Source of the DNA: Glossina fuscipes
Taxonomy: Eukaryota > Arthropoda > Insecta > Diptera > Glossinidae
DNA length: 64,000 bases
Assembly: GCF_014805625.2 (NCBI RefSeq)
Contig: NW_023998414.1
Span: 38,326,148-38,390,147 of the forward strand
Direction of reading: 5' to 3'
Shown: piece by piece, positions 10,273 to 23,334 of the stretch
How positions within the stretch are numbered: the first letter of the stretch is position 1
Layout of the letters: each line of letters opens with the position of its first letter
Translations under genes and position numbers: made by a program
The notes under the pieces: model-generated
Told to the model about the DNA's origin: nothing
The model's input: only the letters and a program-made list of their open reading frames with translations
Databases searched by the model: none

Positions 10273-11752
10273 TCAAAGTCTTAGACTACGCGCAGCACTT
10301 CGTTTAGGGACGGGAGCTGTAGGGGAACTATTAACACGTTTAAGACCAGAGGTAGTACGTATAGCTGAACGAGGTTTACGTTTAGGTGTGGGTGGTGGTG
10401 TGTGTATTGATTTGGTCGGTGTACGCATTTGCGCAATAGACAAAGCTAAAGCAGAAGAATCTTCTTGTGACTGATCTATTTCGGTATTTGTTAATAATGG
10501 GCTGGTGGTAGTTACTTCTATTACCGTATCTACTGCCACATTATTATCTTCAAGTTTAGCAGTTTCGGGTAATAGAGTTTCTACAATCATTTCCTCTTCT
10601 TCTACTTGGTCATCTTCGTCCGCTTTAAATGCCATTGAAAAGGCAGTTGTAAGATTGCGTCTGATATTAGTTTGAGGAAATGTGTTGCCGATAACTTCGT
10701 AAATAATTAAGGCGAATTGCAATTGATTATCTTTAATGCAACGCCGATACGAAATACGTAAACGTGTTTCTCTTTCATCACAATCACGCCATAAAACACT
10801 TTTACATTTAAAATGGGCCGAAGTTGAAGAACGTAAGCGAATAACTCCTTTCACTTCCAGATAGCGTAAAGGCGTATACAATGAAGTCAAGGATTCAAGT
10901 TCATCTTCATCGCTAGAAGAATCGTCTAACAGTGATCGCACGCCATCATTTATAAGACAAGCTCGTTTACTTGTAGATGGAATCGTTGGTAAACGACGCA
11001 AATAACTAAAACGCTCGGTATGAATGCGTTTTAAGGGATTCGAACAATTTGCAATTATTGCTTCCGTCTTATCCGTTTTGACTTCTTCTTTTGTGGCACT
11101 AGCTGGTGGCGTTAGCTCTTCAATTAAACTTTTTTCGGGAGTTTTCAAAAGATTCGTTCTCGTCTGTTGCATATTGAAAGTTGGTATATGTTCAGAGCGA
11201 TCATTATCTTCTATATCACTATCCGCATAAGACTTAAGCGGTACCATATCAGGCAAACGATTAATGGGATGCACATGATCAATGGATTTATTAGTAATGA
11301 CTTTCCTAAAAGTGCAATAATAATTTACAAATGTTTATTCACGTCAAAAGCATAAGTTACAATACTTACGTGCGCATATGACTAGTCTTGGTTTCAATAG
11401 GCCCACAACTCAATGGTTGCAGAAATTCGATATGTTCATAGTGATTGCTAACTTCATGCCTGTTCATCAAATGATACAAATGATGCTTGAATCGTCGCGG
11501 AAAGTTTTCAATAAAATAAAATACCTTAAATAATCGTGAATTTTATTAACACCCCTTACGTTTCGTCCATACCAGTCAATAACACTATTTGGAGCAAAAT
11601 GATATTTAAAATCGAAAGCGTTTTGCTGAAACAATTCCAGATATTTCGCCAATACTTCAGATGTTTCATTTGCTGATAGGATAGCTATAGTTAATATAAA
11701 TCAACGAACATAGAACGACTCCAACACAATTCATATTTTACTTACCTTCCAT
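10273..11752 (-). CDS. Unrecognised NTF2-like-domain protein, 429 aa
   Basis: Four exons on the minus strand: 11752-11746, 11684-11525, 11459-11370 and 11305-10273. The introns are 61, 65 and 64 bases with GT/AG ends and matching phases. The first exon is only ATGGAAG. Acceptors at 11684 and 11672 are both in frame, so the protein may be four residues shorter. Residues about 13-60 (LAKYLELFQQ...DWYGRNVRG...IHDYL) resemble the start of an NTF2-like fold. A strand-rich block at about 234-290 (YLEVKGVIRL...RLRISYRR...QFALIIYE) may be its other half, separated by an acidic, Ser/Asp-rich linker. The C-terminus is disordered and basic, with several TP sites (RTPTK, PPPTPKRK) that suggest CDK phosphorylation and nuclear location (inference). 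I cannot name an orthologue. It converges on Pvf and diverges from TXNDC17. Confidence 0.85.
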
Positions 11753-14700
11753 ACTCCCGTAGTTGAAATTTTGATTAAGCTTAAAATTGCAAGATAAACA
11801 AATTTATAAAAAAGATTTTTTGTTTTTTCTTTAATATTCATGCATTAAGAATATTATGTTAAAAATTTTCAATTTTTTGCATAAATTTTCAATCGCATTT
11901 ACAAAACTAATGCCACCAATGCCACACATAGTGAATAAATTGAAAGTGCAAAAACAAAATGCACCCTTCTGTTAAATTTTCAACTTTCCCTCTCCTTGAA
12001 AATGCCTCTCTTTGTGTGTATAACACTTTCATGGAGAAAGAGAGAGAATAAGCCAGAGTGAAATTGGAAATAGAACGTTACAATTTATAAAATATTTCCG
12101 AAAATTTACGGAAAATTGTCTTACTTTAGGTATCATAATTTCATGAAATTTTCGGCTACTTTTCTCAAGTCACATTAAATTAGAAAACGCCTACGTGCAA
12201 ATAAATGATCCTTATTAGCAGCTTAGCGCAAGAACTCACCTCTGAAAACTTTAATTCACTTAATTCGACAGTCTTCGCTTATGTAAATTAAATAGTACTT
12301 CTTTTCTGATTGCTTAGTGTCTTTCTCGAAAAATTTCAATTAATGAAAAGAATTTCTAAAGAAATAAATTATTAGATCTTTTTTCTAACAAGTCAAAGCA
12401 GGAAAATGACAGACAAATCGAATACCAAAAAAGGCGGTTTAGGCAACAACAAATGTGCAAGCATCAGATGTTAACTTCAAATATGCAATCCACATTAGAG
12501 TGGATTTCAAAACACAGAGTTGCCAAAATTATTAATCACTCAAAAATGCGTTCATTTTAAAGTTACAAAAAATTAATAAGAAAGAATCAGCGATTGAAAT
12601 TCGCATAACTTATATTGAAAATCGCATCGAATCTAATATTGTGCGATATTATATTTTAATGTGGAAAGCATATCTTACATTGAAAATGAATTGCATTTGT
12701 TGCTTGGTTTTCACACCTTACAAAGTGATATCGTGTACAGGTTAAAATTTCAAAAAGCTTAGCATAAATGCAAACTTGAGCTAAATAAATATTAAACAGA
12801 TAAATAATTTCTAAATTAAAAACAATCATTTTATTGTTTACGTTTCTGTTATTTTGTTTGTGTATGCGTGTACAAACAAAACCATATGATTCGCTAATTG
12901 CTACGAAGTTACGGAAAGGGTAAAGTAGAAGTCCAATCCCACAACTAGGAATAACGCATCATTATGTCAGCATCCTATGCAGGCATTCTATCTGGAGCAG
13001 CTCGATAATTTTCGTCTCTATGCAATTTATGTCAGTATTTTACCATATAGTTTAGAAATAGTTTTAGCCCATTTCAAATATGTATATTTATTATATGTGA
13101 TTGAAATATCATCTCAATTATCCTAAAAATAAGGAACAATGTGGATTGTGGTACGTAAAGTTTCTTCTTCTTATGCGTGTGAGTAAATCAACAGTAAAAA
13201 ATATCCCAAATTGAGTAAAGAGATACATAAAGCTAATAATTTTCCTCCAGGTAATCCTAAAATCCTTAAAAACCTATAGAAACCATTGTATTGCTTTTTA
13301 TTAGAAAATTACATGATAGTGCGAACAATTGAACGCAACATATTTCTAAAGAGTAAACTTTGTGTAATAATAAGTTCAAGCAAAAGGTAAAAAATAAAAT
13401 AAATTCTAGTCATCGATATTTTGGGATTTGCGGTATGAAAATTTGTGGGAAACTCTTAGATGGGTAAAGATCGCTTGGTCATCAACTACTTTTCGCGGAA
13501 AATTAACGTCCGTAGTTCTTATTTTAAAATACTATTTTTTCATCGCGGGCACAAAACTTGTTTTTTTTAACATTTAGGTACCGTCAGGATACATTTATTT
13601 TAAAAAGGTAAATAAAAATTTTTTTATATGAAGTGTTAAACAAACTATAAAACAAACTGATTTTTAAATCAATTAATGAAGAGATATTAAAACTCATCAA
13701 AAAAAAAAAATGTGCAATTATCGTTTACTCGACTTGTGATCTGTTTTAACTTCTAAAGGAAAAGCACTTTGAAAACATCACGGGCAGCAAAGTATAGATA
13801 TTACTAACTGAACTAAGGCGTTGTAATTTAATTTTTGTTTACGTTCAGAGATTCAGTACCAGAAGAATATTTTGATAGACAAATAGTTTCGCTTTGACGT
13901 TGGAGGCGTCATTTGGGCGATGTCTGTAAGTATGATTCTGCAAACGCCTGTCTTTCGGATTATTCTTGAAGAAAGGTGCTTCAAATGTTTACGTTCTTGC
14001 TCCTCTTTCGCTTTTTCATTGTTTTATTCCTTCTTTATCTTACTTCCACTCTTGTAAGCAGAGCAAACTAATGAGAAAAGCACATAGATCAAAAGTAGGG
14101 ATACAGGGAGTGAAAAATCATAACTTTCGTTACGATGAATGTGCTAAAAGTTGTCTAAGACTTGTTTATGAAATATTGGTAGAAAGATTTTTGAAAGGAA
14201 TTGAAATCTTTATGCATTTCAACTATGAATGATGGTGATGATTACTGGAAAGTACACATGTGATGAACTTTTTTCGGCACCAGGGGCATATTTGGTAAGA
14301 ACCTATAATTGTTGAACAGTCTTTCGACACGTTCTCTCTCCAACTACTACCCGCGTGTTTTATTATTAGATTATATAATTTTAATAGCATAAATTACGCC
14401 ATCTTTAAAAAACTTCAGTAAAATAACAATCGTTGAGTTAACCAACTATTTAAATTCTATAAATGATCCCAGATACAATTGACATTCGCTCAGGAATTAT
14501 ATAAGAAGAACTTCCATCGATGCATACTATAACCTTTTTTCCCTTCCTCGGTTTTATATTTGTCTATATATATTGAAAGGGATTGTAATGGGCCGCGGTC
14601 TCGATTGCTAGAAGCTGCAACAGCTCCTAGACCTGCAACAATTGATGGTAGCTGAAGACGAAGACATTCGCAATTCAACTGATTAGAGAGAATCACTGCT

Positions 14701-15394
14701 TTTTAAATAAATATACCACAGTACGGATTTTCCTCTTGCTTTTCAGTTTTGTGCTTCCTTACTTGCAGTTTAAGAATAAGGAATAAATTGAAGTGCGCGG
14801 TCTCTACACTAATGTAAATAAAGGTAGTTTTAAACCATTTCACATATTTTCCAATAACTTTCGCTCTAACGGAAACGAAAATCTCAAAAAACATATCAAC
14901 GAAGTTTGGCTGGTGTCCTTCGAAAGTTGATTTAGAGAACTTTCGCTTTGTCTTCAACTATATCCGGGCATTAAATGCGGTGATATCCCTTATCTACACT
15001 ACATTTCCAATATCCATATAAGTGATCCTAACCGGGGCTATTGAAAAGAGGACTTTGGGTTTGTAACTCTGCCATGAGATTTTCTTTAAATTTTTCTATC
15101 GAAACCTACAAATTGATGGAAAGTTTTATTTTAATTTTCATTTCTACTATGACAATAACGGCACTCGATTGCAAGGATCTTTAAATCAACGATAATTGTA
15201 GAAATTTTTCCATTTATTATTTTATTTATTGTATTCCGTATGGGATACTTGGATTACTGTTTCTTATTAGGTTAGCTCTATTATTATGTTATACTACTTG
15301 TACCTACATATATAAATTTGTCGTAGAAACGTCTTAATTGGATATTATTATGAATATTTCATTCCATATGTTCCTTTTTTTTTGTATTTGCTAA
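11753..15394. other. Intergenic, nothing recognised
   Basis: A+T-rich sequence between two divergent genes. I found no exon pair with consistent splice sites, no transposase remnant and no tRNA. Promoter elements of both genes must lie near its ends; none is obvious for the leftward gene. Confidence 0.5.
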
Positions 15395-15574
15395 ATCAGC
15401 TGTTTCGACAATATTAAGAGTTTCTTGCCATATGTGTTGTCAGGTGATTTCATTTTTTTAAATGCCGGCAAGTAATTGTCAACGCGTAAAATAGTTTATT
15501 TAGAAAACCAATCCTTAGTTTATGATTTAAATTTAGGCGGCTTTGTTGGTTTTATTAACGCCAGAGCATATAAA
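15395..15574 (+). promoter_or_regulatory. Possible core promoter motifs of TXNDC17
   Basis: ATCAGCTGTT at 15395-15404 matches the palindromic E-box motif common in fly housekeeping promoters. A TATAAA sits at 15569-15574, 126 bases before the start codon. No initiator with the correct spacing to the TATA box is evident, so this is a weak call. Confidence 0.3.
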
Positions 15575-15699
15575 TTTTGTATTGAAAGATATATTCTTCC
15601 GCTTGCTTACTTATCAGTAAATAGAAAAACAATTGTTTGTTTTCTTATCTGCTGCGCCCGATTAAAGAATATTTGATAAGGGAAATAAATTTGACAAAT

Positions 15700-16231
15700 A
15701 TGGTGCGTACGGAATTTGCTAAAGGTTATGATATTTTCCGTAAAATTGCTGACAAATTGACTGAAGATAAAAGTGTCAAATTGTTTGTCTATTTTATTGG
15801 AGAAAAAGATGATAAAGGGCAAAGTTGGTGTCCGGACTGTAATGCGGGTGAGTTAGAAAACTTGGTTCTATTTAATTTAATCGCAGATTTAATATTGCGT
15901 TGGTATCTTTTTATGCTATGTAAGCTGAAGGCACGGTGGCTAAGGCCGTACAAGAATATGCTGACGAAAATACCATCTTATTAACGGTTGACGTGGGCGA
16001 TAGACCTTTGTAAGTACAAGAATTTTTTCTTATTTAATTTATTTGTCCTTTAATACACTTTTCTTTGATTTTTAAAGTTGGAAAGATAAAGAAAATCCTT
16101 TCCGCAAGGATTCCGACGTTAGACTTATGGTGATACCAACAATTGTACGTTGGAAATCAACTTTACGTTTAGATGGTGATCAGTGTAAGCAAGCCGAATT
16201 GTTGGAAATGCTTTTCAAAGAAGAAATGTAA
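15700..16231 (+). CDS. TXNDC17: Thioredoxin domain-containing protein 17 (TRP14-like)
   Basis: Small cytosolic thioredoxin-fold oxidoreductase. In other animals TRP14 is reduced by thioredoxin reductase and acts on disulfides such as cystine and on NF-kB signalling partners (family knowledge). Exons 15700-15847, 15925-16009 and 16078-16231 give 128 residues, close to the 123 of the human protein. Introns are 77 and 68 bases. The redox motif W43-C-P-D-C47, diagnostic of this family and unlike the WCGPC of thioredoxin, is intact. The cis-proline is in VIPT (Pro98), and the W-K-D before N-P-F-R-K matches the family. The acceptor at 15924 was chosen over the AG six bases later because it gives the conserved C-x-A-A-E-G segment. 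15700 is the first in-frame ATG, with A at -3 and G at +4. AATAAA follows at 16332. Confidence 0.95.
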
Positions 16232-16331
16232 ATTTTTCTATGATCTTTCCTTTGTTCATTTAAAGTCTAAGGGTTTGTTTTTTTTTTCCTAATATTCTTG
16301 ATTTGCCTATAAAACTGAAATTTTCTTGTCT

Positions 16332-16337
16332 AATAAA
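16332..16337 (+). terminator. Polyadenylation signal for TXNDC17
   Basis: AATAAA, 101 bases after the stop codon. Confidence 0.6.
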
Positions 16338-16879
16338 ATCGCAAAAAAAAAAGAAAAAATGCAGTTTTGGCTTATGTGAGCTTAGATAAGATACTTGAAA
16401 TTATTTTAGTAAAAATAAATATATTAATACGAGTACAGCAAGACAGCCTAGGCCAGTATAATATTTGAAAGTGATTTTAAAGGACTTTTTTCATGTAAAA
16501 GAATAAAATCCATCTTAAGTTTTCGATTATTACTCAATTAAGTTGACGTACTCAGTTTTACTTACCTTTAACGATTCATTATTATGTTCACATTAGTTCT
16601 CCGCCAATGACACTATACTTTGTGTAAATTTCATCAAGTGGTAAAGAAGCGCAGCGAAATAAGAAAACAACATCATAAATAGGCGGCAATCATATCAATT
16701 ATTCTTATAATTATATTGTGAGTAGAAAAATTAAAGACTCTTTCGAGCCGTGAGTTCATTGCCTTTGGTTTCTTTCAAAGCAACAGGATAGCGCACTGAG
16801 GACATTTCCTTACCATATATATAAATTTGTCAGATTATGTGCTTCGCACAGAAGTGAGAGTTGGAGTTTTCATTAACTA
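16338..16879. other. Intergenic, nothing recognised
   Basis: A+T-rich; no exon or element seen. Confidence 0.5.
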
Positions 16880-17575
16880 TCCCTTTTTATACCTTACAAC
16901 ACTTGTGGTACAGGGTATCTTAAGCAAAAGGGTTTAATATAAACCCACCCTTTGTTATACCGAATCTGAATTGATCTAAGCCTGTCTGTCTGTCTGATGT
17001 CTGTCTATGTAAATTTGTATTCAAGCTACAGGTGATAATCTTTGAGATACTTTGGTTTGGATTTTGGGTACAGTGACGTGTTTTGATCCATGGACAAATG
17101 CTATTGAAAACGGTTCGGATCAGTTCACTTTTTCGAACTGCAATTTTTAAAGTTTCTCGCCAAAAGTTATTAAATTGTAGTATTTTTTCATTCCAAATTG
17201 GTATAAAAAATTTGAAGCGGCGGGGGCAATTTTTGAATCCCCTCTCATATAACGAAAACTGAAGTTCATATGACAAAAAGGTATAATTTTCAATGCTTCA
17301 TGATGAAAGTTATACCATAATAGTAATTTAGTATAAGAAAACTAACTGTACCTAATTTGTACTATTTCGGCTTATTTTTTGGTTTCTATCCTAATAAGGA
17401 TTTTCATGAAAATTGATGCGTTGTGGAGCAGAAAAGCCCAAGTTTTTTTTAATAGTGTGGTGATGAAAATTGACCTATAATAGTCATTTCATTCAAAATT
17501 AAGAATTGTGTGAGACAATGTGGTGTGGGTTATTTAATGATCGGCCTTGCCCAACTTACTTGTCTGATATTGATA
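16880..17575 (+). mobile_element. Family A dispersed repeat, near full length
   Basis: It starts with TTTTTATACC..ACACTTGTGGTACAGGGTAT, has a CTGTCTGTCTGTCTG microsatellite at 16981-17010, then the core TCCATGGACAAATGCTATTG and a region of imperfect AAAATTTGAAG/TCATATAACG motifs. It ends with TTATTTAATGATCGGCCTTG at about 17530-17550 followed by CTTACTTG. No ORF longer than about 118 codons, and none resembles a transposase, so it is non-autonomous. Confidence 0.75.
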
Positions 17576-17738
17576 TTAATTCAATCATGTGACTTCTGTG
17601 GTGTCGCTTTTTGTCGCTCTGTCACCCAAAACTTTCGACGTTGACCTTCATTACATTTGTTTTACTGCCGTTAGATGAGGTTTAAAAATTAGCCGATTCG
17701 GCTAGGGAAAATGCTTTTTTAACTACATATAAAAATGG

Positions 17739-17772
<34 letters not shown>

Positions 17773-17829
17773 GGGTTATCATATAACGCAGTCTTGTGGA
17801 AGCCGCGTTCATACTGGAGCGTATTACTT

Positions 17830-18060
17830 AGTAAATTTTATGGTGAAAACAGCGATGTAATGAGAATCGAAGTAATTGCAAATCGAGAGGGTATTTAATT
17901 GATTTATTGTCTTTGTAAGGTGTAGCTTTAAGGGCGATCCGGTTAACTGACATCATGATCATATCGTCGCCTTTGTTAAAAACTCTATTGAACGCACTTG
18001 AATTCAGTTCTTAGTCGCGATCCTTTGCTTATGCGGCTAGTTTAGCAGACTGCTCAGAAA
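17830..18060 (-). mobile_element. Possible SINE-like fragment
   Basis: On the minus strand CTAGCCGCATAAGC..GGATCGCGACTAAGAA..GAATTCAAGTGCG resembles the tRNA-like head of the 1195 and 47770 copies, but the B-box is degraded and the end is unclear. Confidence 0.35.
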
Positions 18061-21000
18061 ATATATTACGCAAAAAAAAAAAAAAAATTTTTTTTTTTTA
18101 AGTAAATACATTCTATTCCGTCGAATAATTTCATGCCATTAGTTTATCCATGGGTTTCATTATCTATCATACAAAATGATTTGTTATTACGGAGATGCAG
18201 TGCGTTATTATATCATATTCAAGACGCAGACGCACTATCGCATACGTACTATTCACAATTCGTTAGAGACAGGTGAAATCTTAATTTTATAATTTCGATC
18301 GCTTCTTGTCTAATGTTCGTTTCAGTTTCAATTAATTGAGATCGATTTGCATTATTGCATTGGATACAAGTAATATTGGATTAATCGGTTCTAATCTGAT
18401 TAAATGCAGAATTGATGATTTTCTTTAAAATATATATTCATTCCATTTCGTCAGTGCATTGTGAATTCTTATGTAAAATTATAAAATTTAAGTAAGTATT
18501 ATATAAGCGTTTTGTAGGAAAGGAATATTATTAAATAGTAAGCGGAAAAACAGAGAACACCGGAAATACAATTCCTACGTTTTTTTGTTTTTTTTTCTTC
18601 ATTGTTTTGATTTATTGCATATAATATGGAGAGAAGTTATTTAAGAGAAAGGAGAACAAAAATGACAACTCTCTTTGTATTTCCAAAAATTGTTATTGCA
18701 CTCAATGACGGTACTCATTTTTATGTAACTCAAAGATTTTTCTAAATTTTATAATGCAAAGTACATAAACACACACACACACACACACACACACACGCCT
18801 AAACACACGCGCATAAAGTCAGAGACAGAGTAATTTGTGCGCTCGGGCATTAGTTTTATAACTCGTGTCTGTCGTTTTGTGGTGCATTGAGTGAAATATT
18901 TTTGCTACGAAAATTCATACATAATCTCCCTTCTCTCTTATTTTCATCTTATTTTTTTTTGAATTTTGAATCGGACGGTAAAGCGGTAAAGTAAGATCGT
19001 AGATTTTCATGAAGCGTGTGGGTGTGTGAGTGTGCACAGCAATAATATATATAGGAATAAATATTAATTTTGAAAATTACTTATATATATATATGTATAC
19101 TTATTACTTATATATATACTTAATTGATTTAAGACTTAAAAGTGCGGAAAATAAAAATTTTTTACTTAAAATGTCGATTCAATTTCATAAGCGCGATTCT
19201 GTTATTAACTGCACATAACTGTCTGTGCTTGTAAATATTTGCGAGAAGAAGCCAATTTTCGTGTACGTGTACGTTGATGTGCATATGTATATAATTGTTT
19301 ATTATTATTATTATGTGTAGCAAGTATGAAAACAACAGTTGGGGAAGCAAGCATTTACTTTTGCTTATTATTATTTTGCTTGTAACTGTTGCGCCTGCAA
19401 TTGTTTTTGTAAAATAAAAGAATGAAACCACCGCTACATTTAATTGAAAATTTTACCACCTTTTGATTTATAAAAATATAATAATAAAAAAAAAGTTTTA
19501 ATAATTAAAATTTAAAAAAAAAAAAAAAAAATAAAAAAAAAAAAACAAAAAGAAGAAAAAGTACTAATGTGTTATCTCTAAATATAAATGTTCTTCATTA
19601 CTCTAATCACTGAAATCTATGGAGCGGATTTTATCGTGATTGGTCATGCTTCACTGTACACAGCTACATATCTACGTATATATATATATATGTTCATATA
19701 TTATTGCCTTGAGTTTATCATATTAGTTTTTTTTTTTAAATAAGATTTGATATTATAGCACAATAAGAAGAAGAAGAAGAAAGAATAATAATCTTATAAC
19801 TACATCAATATTAAGAATGTTAAGCTCATTAAGAAAACGCATAAATTCTTCAAGATAATGATCGCAAGAAATATTAAAAATATACCGTGAATTTTCATTT
19901 AAATAAATTATTAATAACACAATCAGAAAACAAAAAAAAAAAAAAAAAATTAAAAAAGCACAAGGTTAAATAAAATGAAAATTTCTTCTTTTTACCGCAA
20001 AAATATAAAATAAAATAAATAAAATAATTGAGAAACAAAAAAATAAAAAAAAATAATGATAGATATTTAATAATAAAATATATGCGAACTTATGTACAGA
20101 TAGATATGCATATGAATAAAATGAGAAAAAAATTAATATTGCAATCTCCAAAGTAAAAAGCGAATTTTTTTTAATTTAAATATTTTTTTTTTTTTTTTTT
20201 TTTTATTTTTTTTTTTTTTTTTGTGTTGTACTTGGTGTAATAAAAGTCTTCAAAAATAAAGAAGTTTGCTTTACTGTTCATCTATCAAACTACTACTACT
20301 ACTACTACGTGCTCCATCTATTTCTTTTATTACATGAAACTGCTCATATCGGTGCGATCTTAAGCGAAAGGTAAGAAAAATAGCGTATAGTTTCATATAA
20401 AATTTGTCTTTCGTCTGTAGTATCCAAAGGTATTCACGGGAGACAATAGCTAAGACCTAAACTTTTAACCAACGTAAGACTTCCACTTAATGCCATGTCC
20501 GCCATATGTTATTGGAATGCTCATGATTACTTATATTGAGATGGGAAGCTAAAAGATGGGATAAAAATTTTTGGTTTATGGGGAGGTAACGGATTTGAAA
20601 GAGAGCATGATCTCTCACGTCCATATGGCCCGAAAAAATGTTCTTAAGATATATGGCAAGAATGCTTGCGACGGTTCGTGCTAAGGAAGAACATGTTGAA
20701 TATCTCTTTTTCTTATTCTCAAAAAATTTTTTGTTACAAGAAAGTAGATAGAGGAAACAGTGGAGGTTGGAAGGGCAGTTTTGTGATTCTGGAATCGTAG
20801 ACTAATAGAAAAAATTGACTGTGATAAGAAAGCGTGTAAAAAATTTTAAACACGAAATAGAGTTTTTGAAGTCGGCAAGCAGCATAGCTCAAACAATTTT
20901 CATTTTTTTCATTCGAATCTTTTACTGCACCTTCGAAACAATAATCACTTAGGATTTTTTCGATAAGTTAATTTAAATATTTTTTATTAAAAAAAAAACC

Positions 21001-21429
21001 TTTTTTTTTTTTTTTTTTTTTTTTTGGTCGAAAATTGCACTTTTTCACATTCATCGTGTATAAGAAGATGAATATTTTCAAAAAAACCTACGTGTTTCAC
21101 TAAATCGAACAATGTGGGTTAAATGATTTTTTCGTTTCTTTTTCTTAAATCAAACTTTGACCAGTTATGCTGTTTTCCATAGAGTCGCTTGGGCGAAAGA
21201 TATCTCCAGAGAATAGTAGGGTGGTTAGTGTTTTCTAACCTTTTTTAAAAATATATATATATGTATATTTTTTTTCTAATACTTTAATCTATGCTTAATA
21301 AATTCTTTAAATGTATTTGTAATCATACTTTTCCTGCCCAAGAAACTCTTGTTGTTTTTTGTTTAAGTTGTCACACATGACTCATTGGTTTAGTGAACTA
21401 AAAAGAGGCGAATTGTTGATCAGCTTAAG
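18061..21429. other. Low-complexity A+T-rich region
   Basis: (AC)n at 18769-18796, several A- and T-runs (18066-18100, 19500-19555, 20160-20222, 21000-21026) and a (GAA)n run near 19768. No coding exon, RNA or element recognised. Confidence 0.6.
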
Positions 21430-21830
21430 ATTCGACTCAGAGTAACCATGTCTGTCGGTCTGATAGTTGAAGCCAACAGATCAACTAGGAGATGTTGTTT
21501 GGAATTCATAATGGGTGGTAGCTATCGAAGGTACATGTTAAGGTGAAGACACTTTTCTACTTGTTGAAAAAATTGACCAAAAAAAAAAAGACCCATTAGG
21601 TTTGTTTGTTATTCTGTTTGTAATGTGTAAAGATGTGCCTCAGAGATACGATAAAGCATATATATTATTCTTGATCGGCGAATTTGTCCGTTCGTCTGTC
21701 TGTTTGCCGTTCGTTGTTGTTCGAACGAAAATTCAAATAGAAAGAGTAAAAAAGACATGGCCTGGTGGCCACAGATTCGTCAATCAATTCTGGACAAACC
21801 TTTTAGTTTTTAAATGGAAGTAAAAATTGA
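21430..21830 (+). mobile_element. Degraded GTCY-repeat element(s)
   Basis: Fragments of GTCTGTCGGTCTG at 21450 and CCGTTCGTCTGTCTGTTTG at 21690, with a CAACAGATCAACTAGGAGATG block. The layout is like family C but much decayed. Confidence 0.35.
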
Positions 21831-23334
21831 TGTAGAGAGCTAATGTTTAGTTCATATCTACTATACATCCTTGAAGATGATTACAGTCAAGTCAAGTCTA
21901 CACCACGTCCTCAGTGGGCGAGAACAGAGATTTGTAATTGCGAGCACGTATCTATGCAAATCTTAATAAAGTTCATGTACATCTTGAATAGGAGAGAAGG
22001 GCTAGTTCTCCTGCAAATGTGCTTCACAATAAGCAAACTCAGTTAATACTTGTGGTCTATAAGAGCTAATGATTTGAAATTTAATACTAAACTTTCCTTC
22101 ACACTTAATAGAATATTCGTATGACTCGTTCTAGGTTCTGCTTGGAGATAGGGCATATCAAAAATTCTCTGTCTGGCGAATAAAATTTTCTTACTTACCT
22201 CGTAAATTGGAAAAGATGTATTTAAAATGTTACGGAATAATGCTGAATGAGTATAATTTATATAAATATATTGGGGTGGTTGGAAAATTCTCTCTTTACT
22301 TTCAGTTGCTTTAAGTAAAAGGTTCAGTGTTCAGACACTGAAATCTCTGGAACGAAGCTTGGCCTACTATCTTTGGCAAGTTTAGAATCTTTCTCGTTCA
22401 CGCTCTTTTCTTAACGTCTCGGATAAGCTTTTACAAGCAACCGATGTCTTGCTTTCTTTCTGGCATTTAGACCAAATGCAATGGACTTTATCCGCTACAC
22501 CAGATCTCGACTTCGCAACTTTACAACTAATTGATCCCATAAAAGGTACGCTAAGTAATCAGACCTCACATGACGTATTCTACTGCTTTGCCTTAATCTG
22601 ACAAGTAATCATACCTACAAATAGTAAAATACGATAGAATATTCCACTCAACTTAGTATGTTGACTATAGTAGCTGGAGAGCATAGCTATAGAGCATAAA
22701 ATGGTATAAAAGTGTCACAAAAGTTATAAAGAAAATATTATTACATCTCTTGTTAGCATTTTATGTCGACTAAATTTTTATATCCTTATGGACCGATATA
22801 CGATTGGATCTCAATTTTTTATCCCTTGCATTGCTAATAATAAACATGACGAGGAGTAATTAAATTTTCGATGTAGAACAGTCTGTCATCATCAACTGTA
22901 TCCCTGACCAAGACATAAGAGTGGTGTTAAAAAGTATTCTACGCTTAGAGAATACGCATTGAATATTCTTAAGTAGGGTAAATAGAGGAATTGTGGTATC
23001 TGTTGATGGGCCTAAGAGCTCGTTTGCAGTTATCATTAAAAAGGAAAGAAAAACCAGAAAGAAAGGAACTGATAATCAATCAATAAGCGAAACGATATAG
23101 TATGCATCGCGTTAGATAAATCTGTGGTTGTGCATGTACTTGTATTCATTCACAAACGATGGCTGATAGTAGTTATAGCATTTTATTAAACATCTTTTCG
23201 TCTCAACATTACCTTGAGAAGGGTATTCGTGCAATTTGGACCTCCTTATTGAATGAGATTTTATATCCAAAGCTACTTATGGTGCAAGTGTGTGTTAAGT
23301 GTATGCGAATGTATGAAACAGACGGAAAGACTTG
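21831..23334. other. Non-coding, nothing recognised
   Basis: No exon, element or RNA recognised. A small perfect hairpin (TTCAGTGT / ACACTGAA, 4-base loop) lies at 22323-22342 and is probably chance. Confidence 0.5.

Noticed and set aside
10229..10474. Plus-strand 81-codon open frame
   Set aside because: It is the antisense shadow of the last exon of the minus-strand NTF2-like gene.
16920..17276. 118-codon minus-strand open frame
   Set aside because: It lies inside a family A repeat; other copies of the same sequence do not keep the frame open.
22320..22345. Perfect 8-base hairpin as a terminator or protein site
   Set aside because: Isolated, short, no gene nearby; expected by chance in 64 kb.
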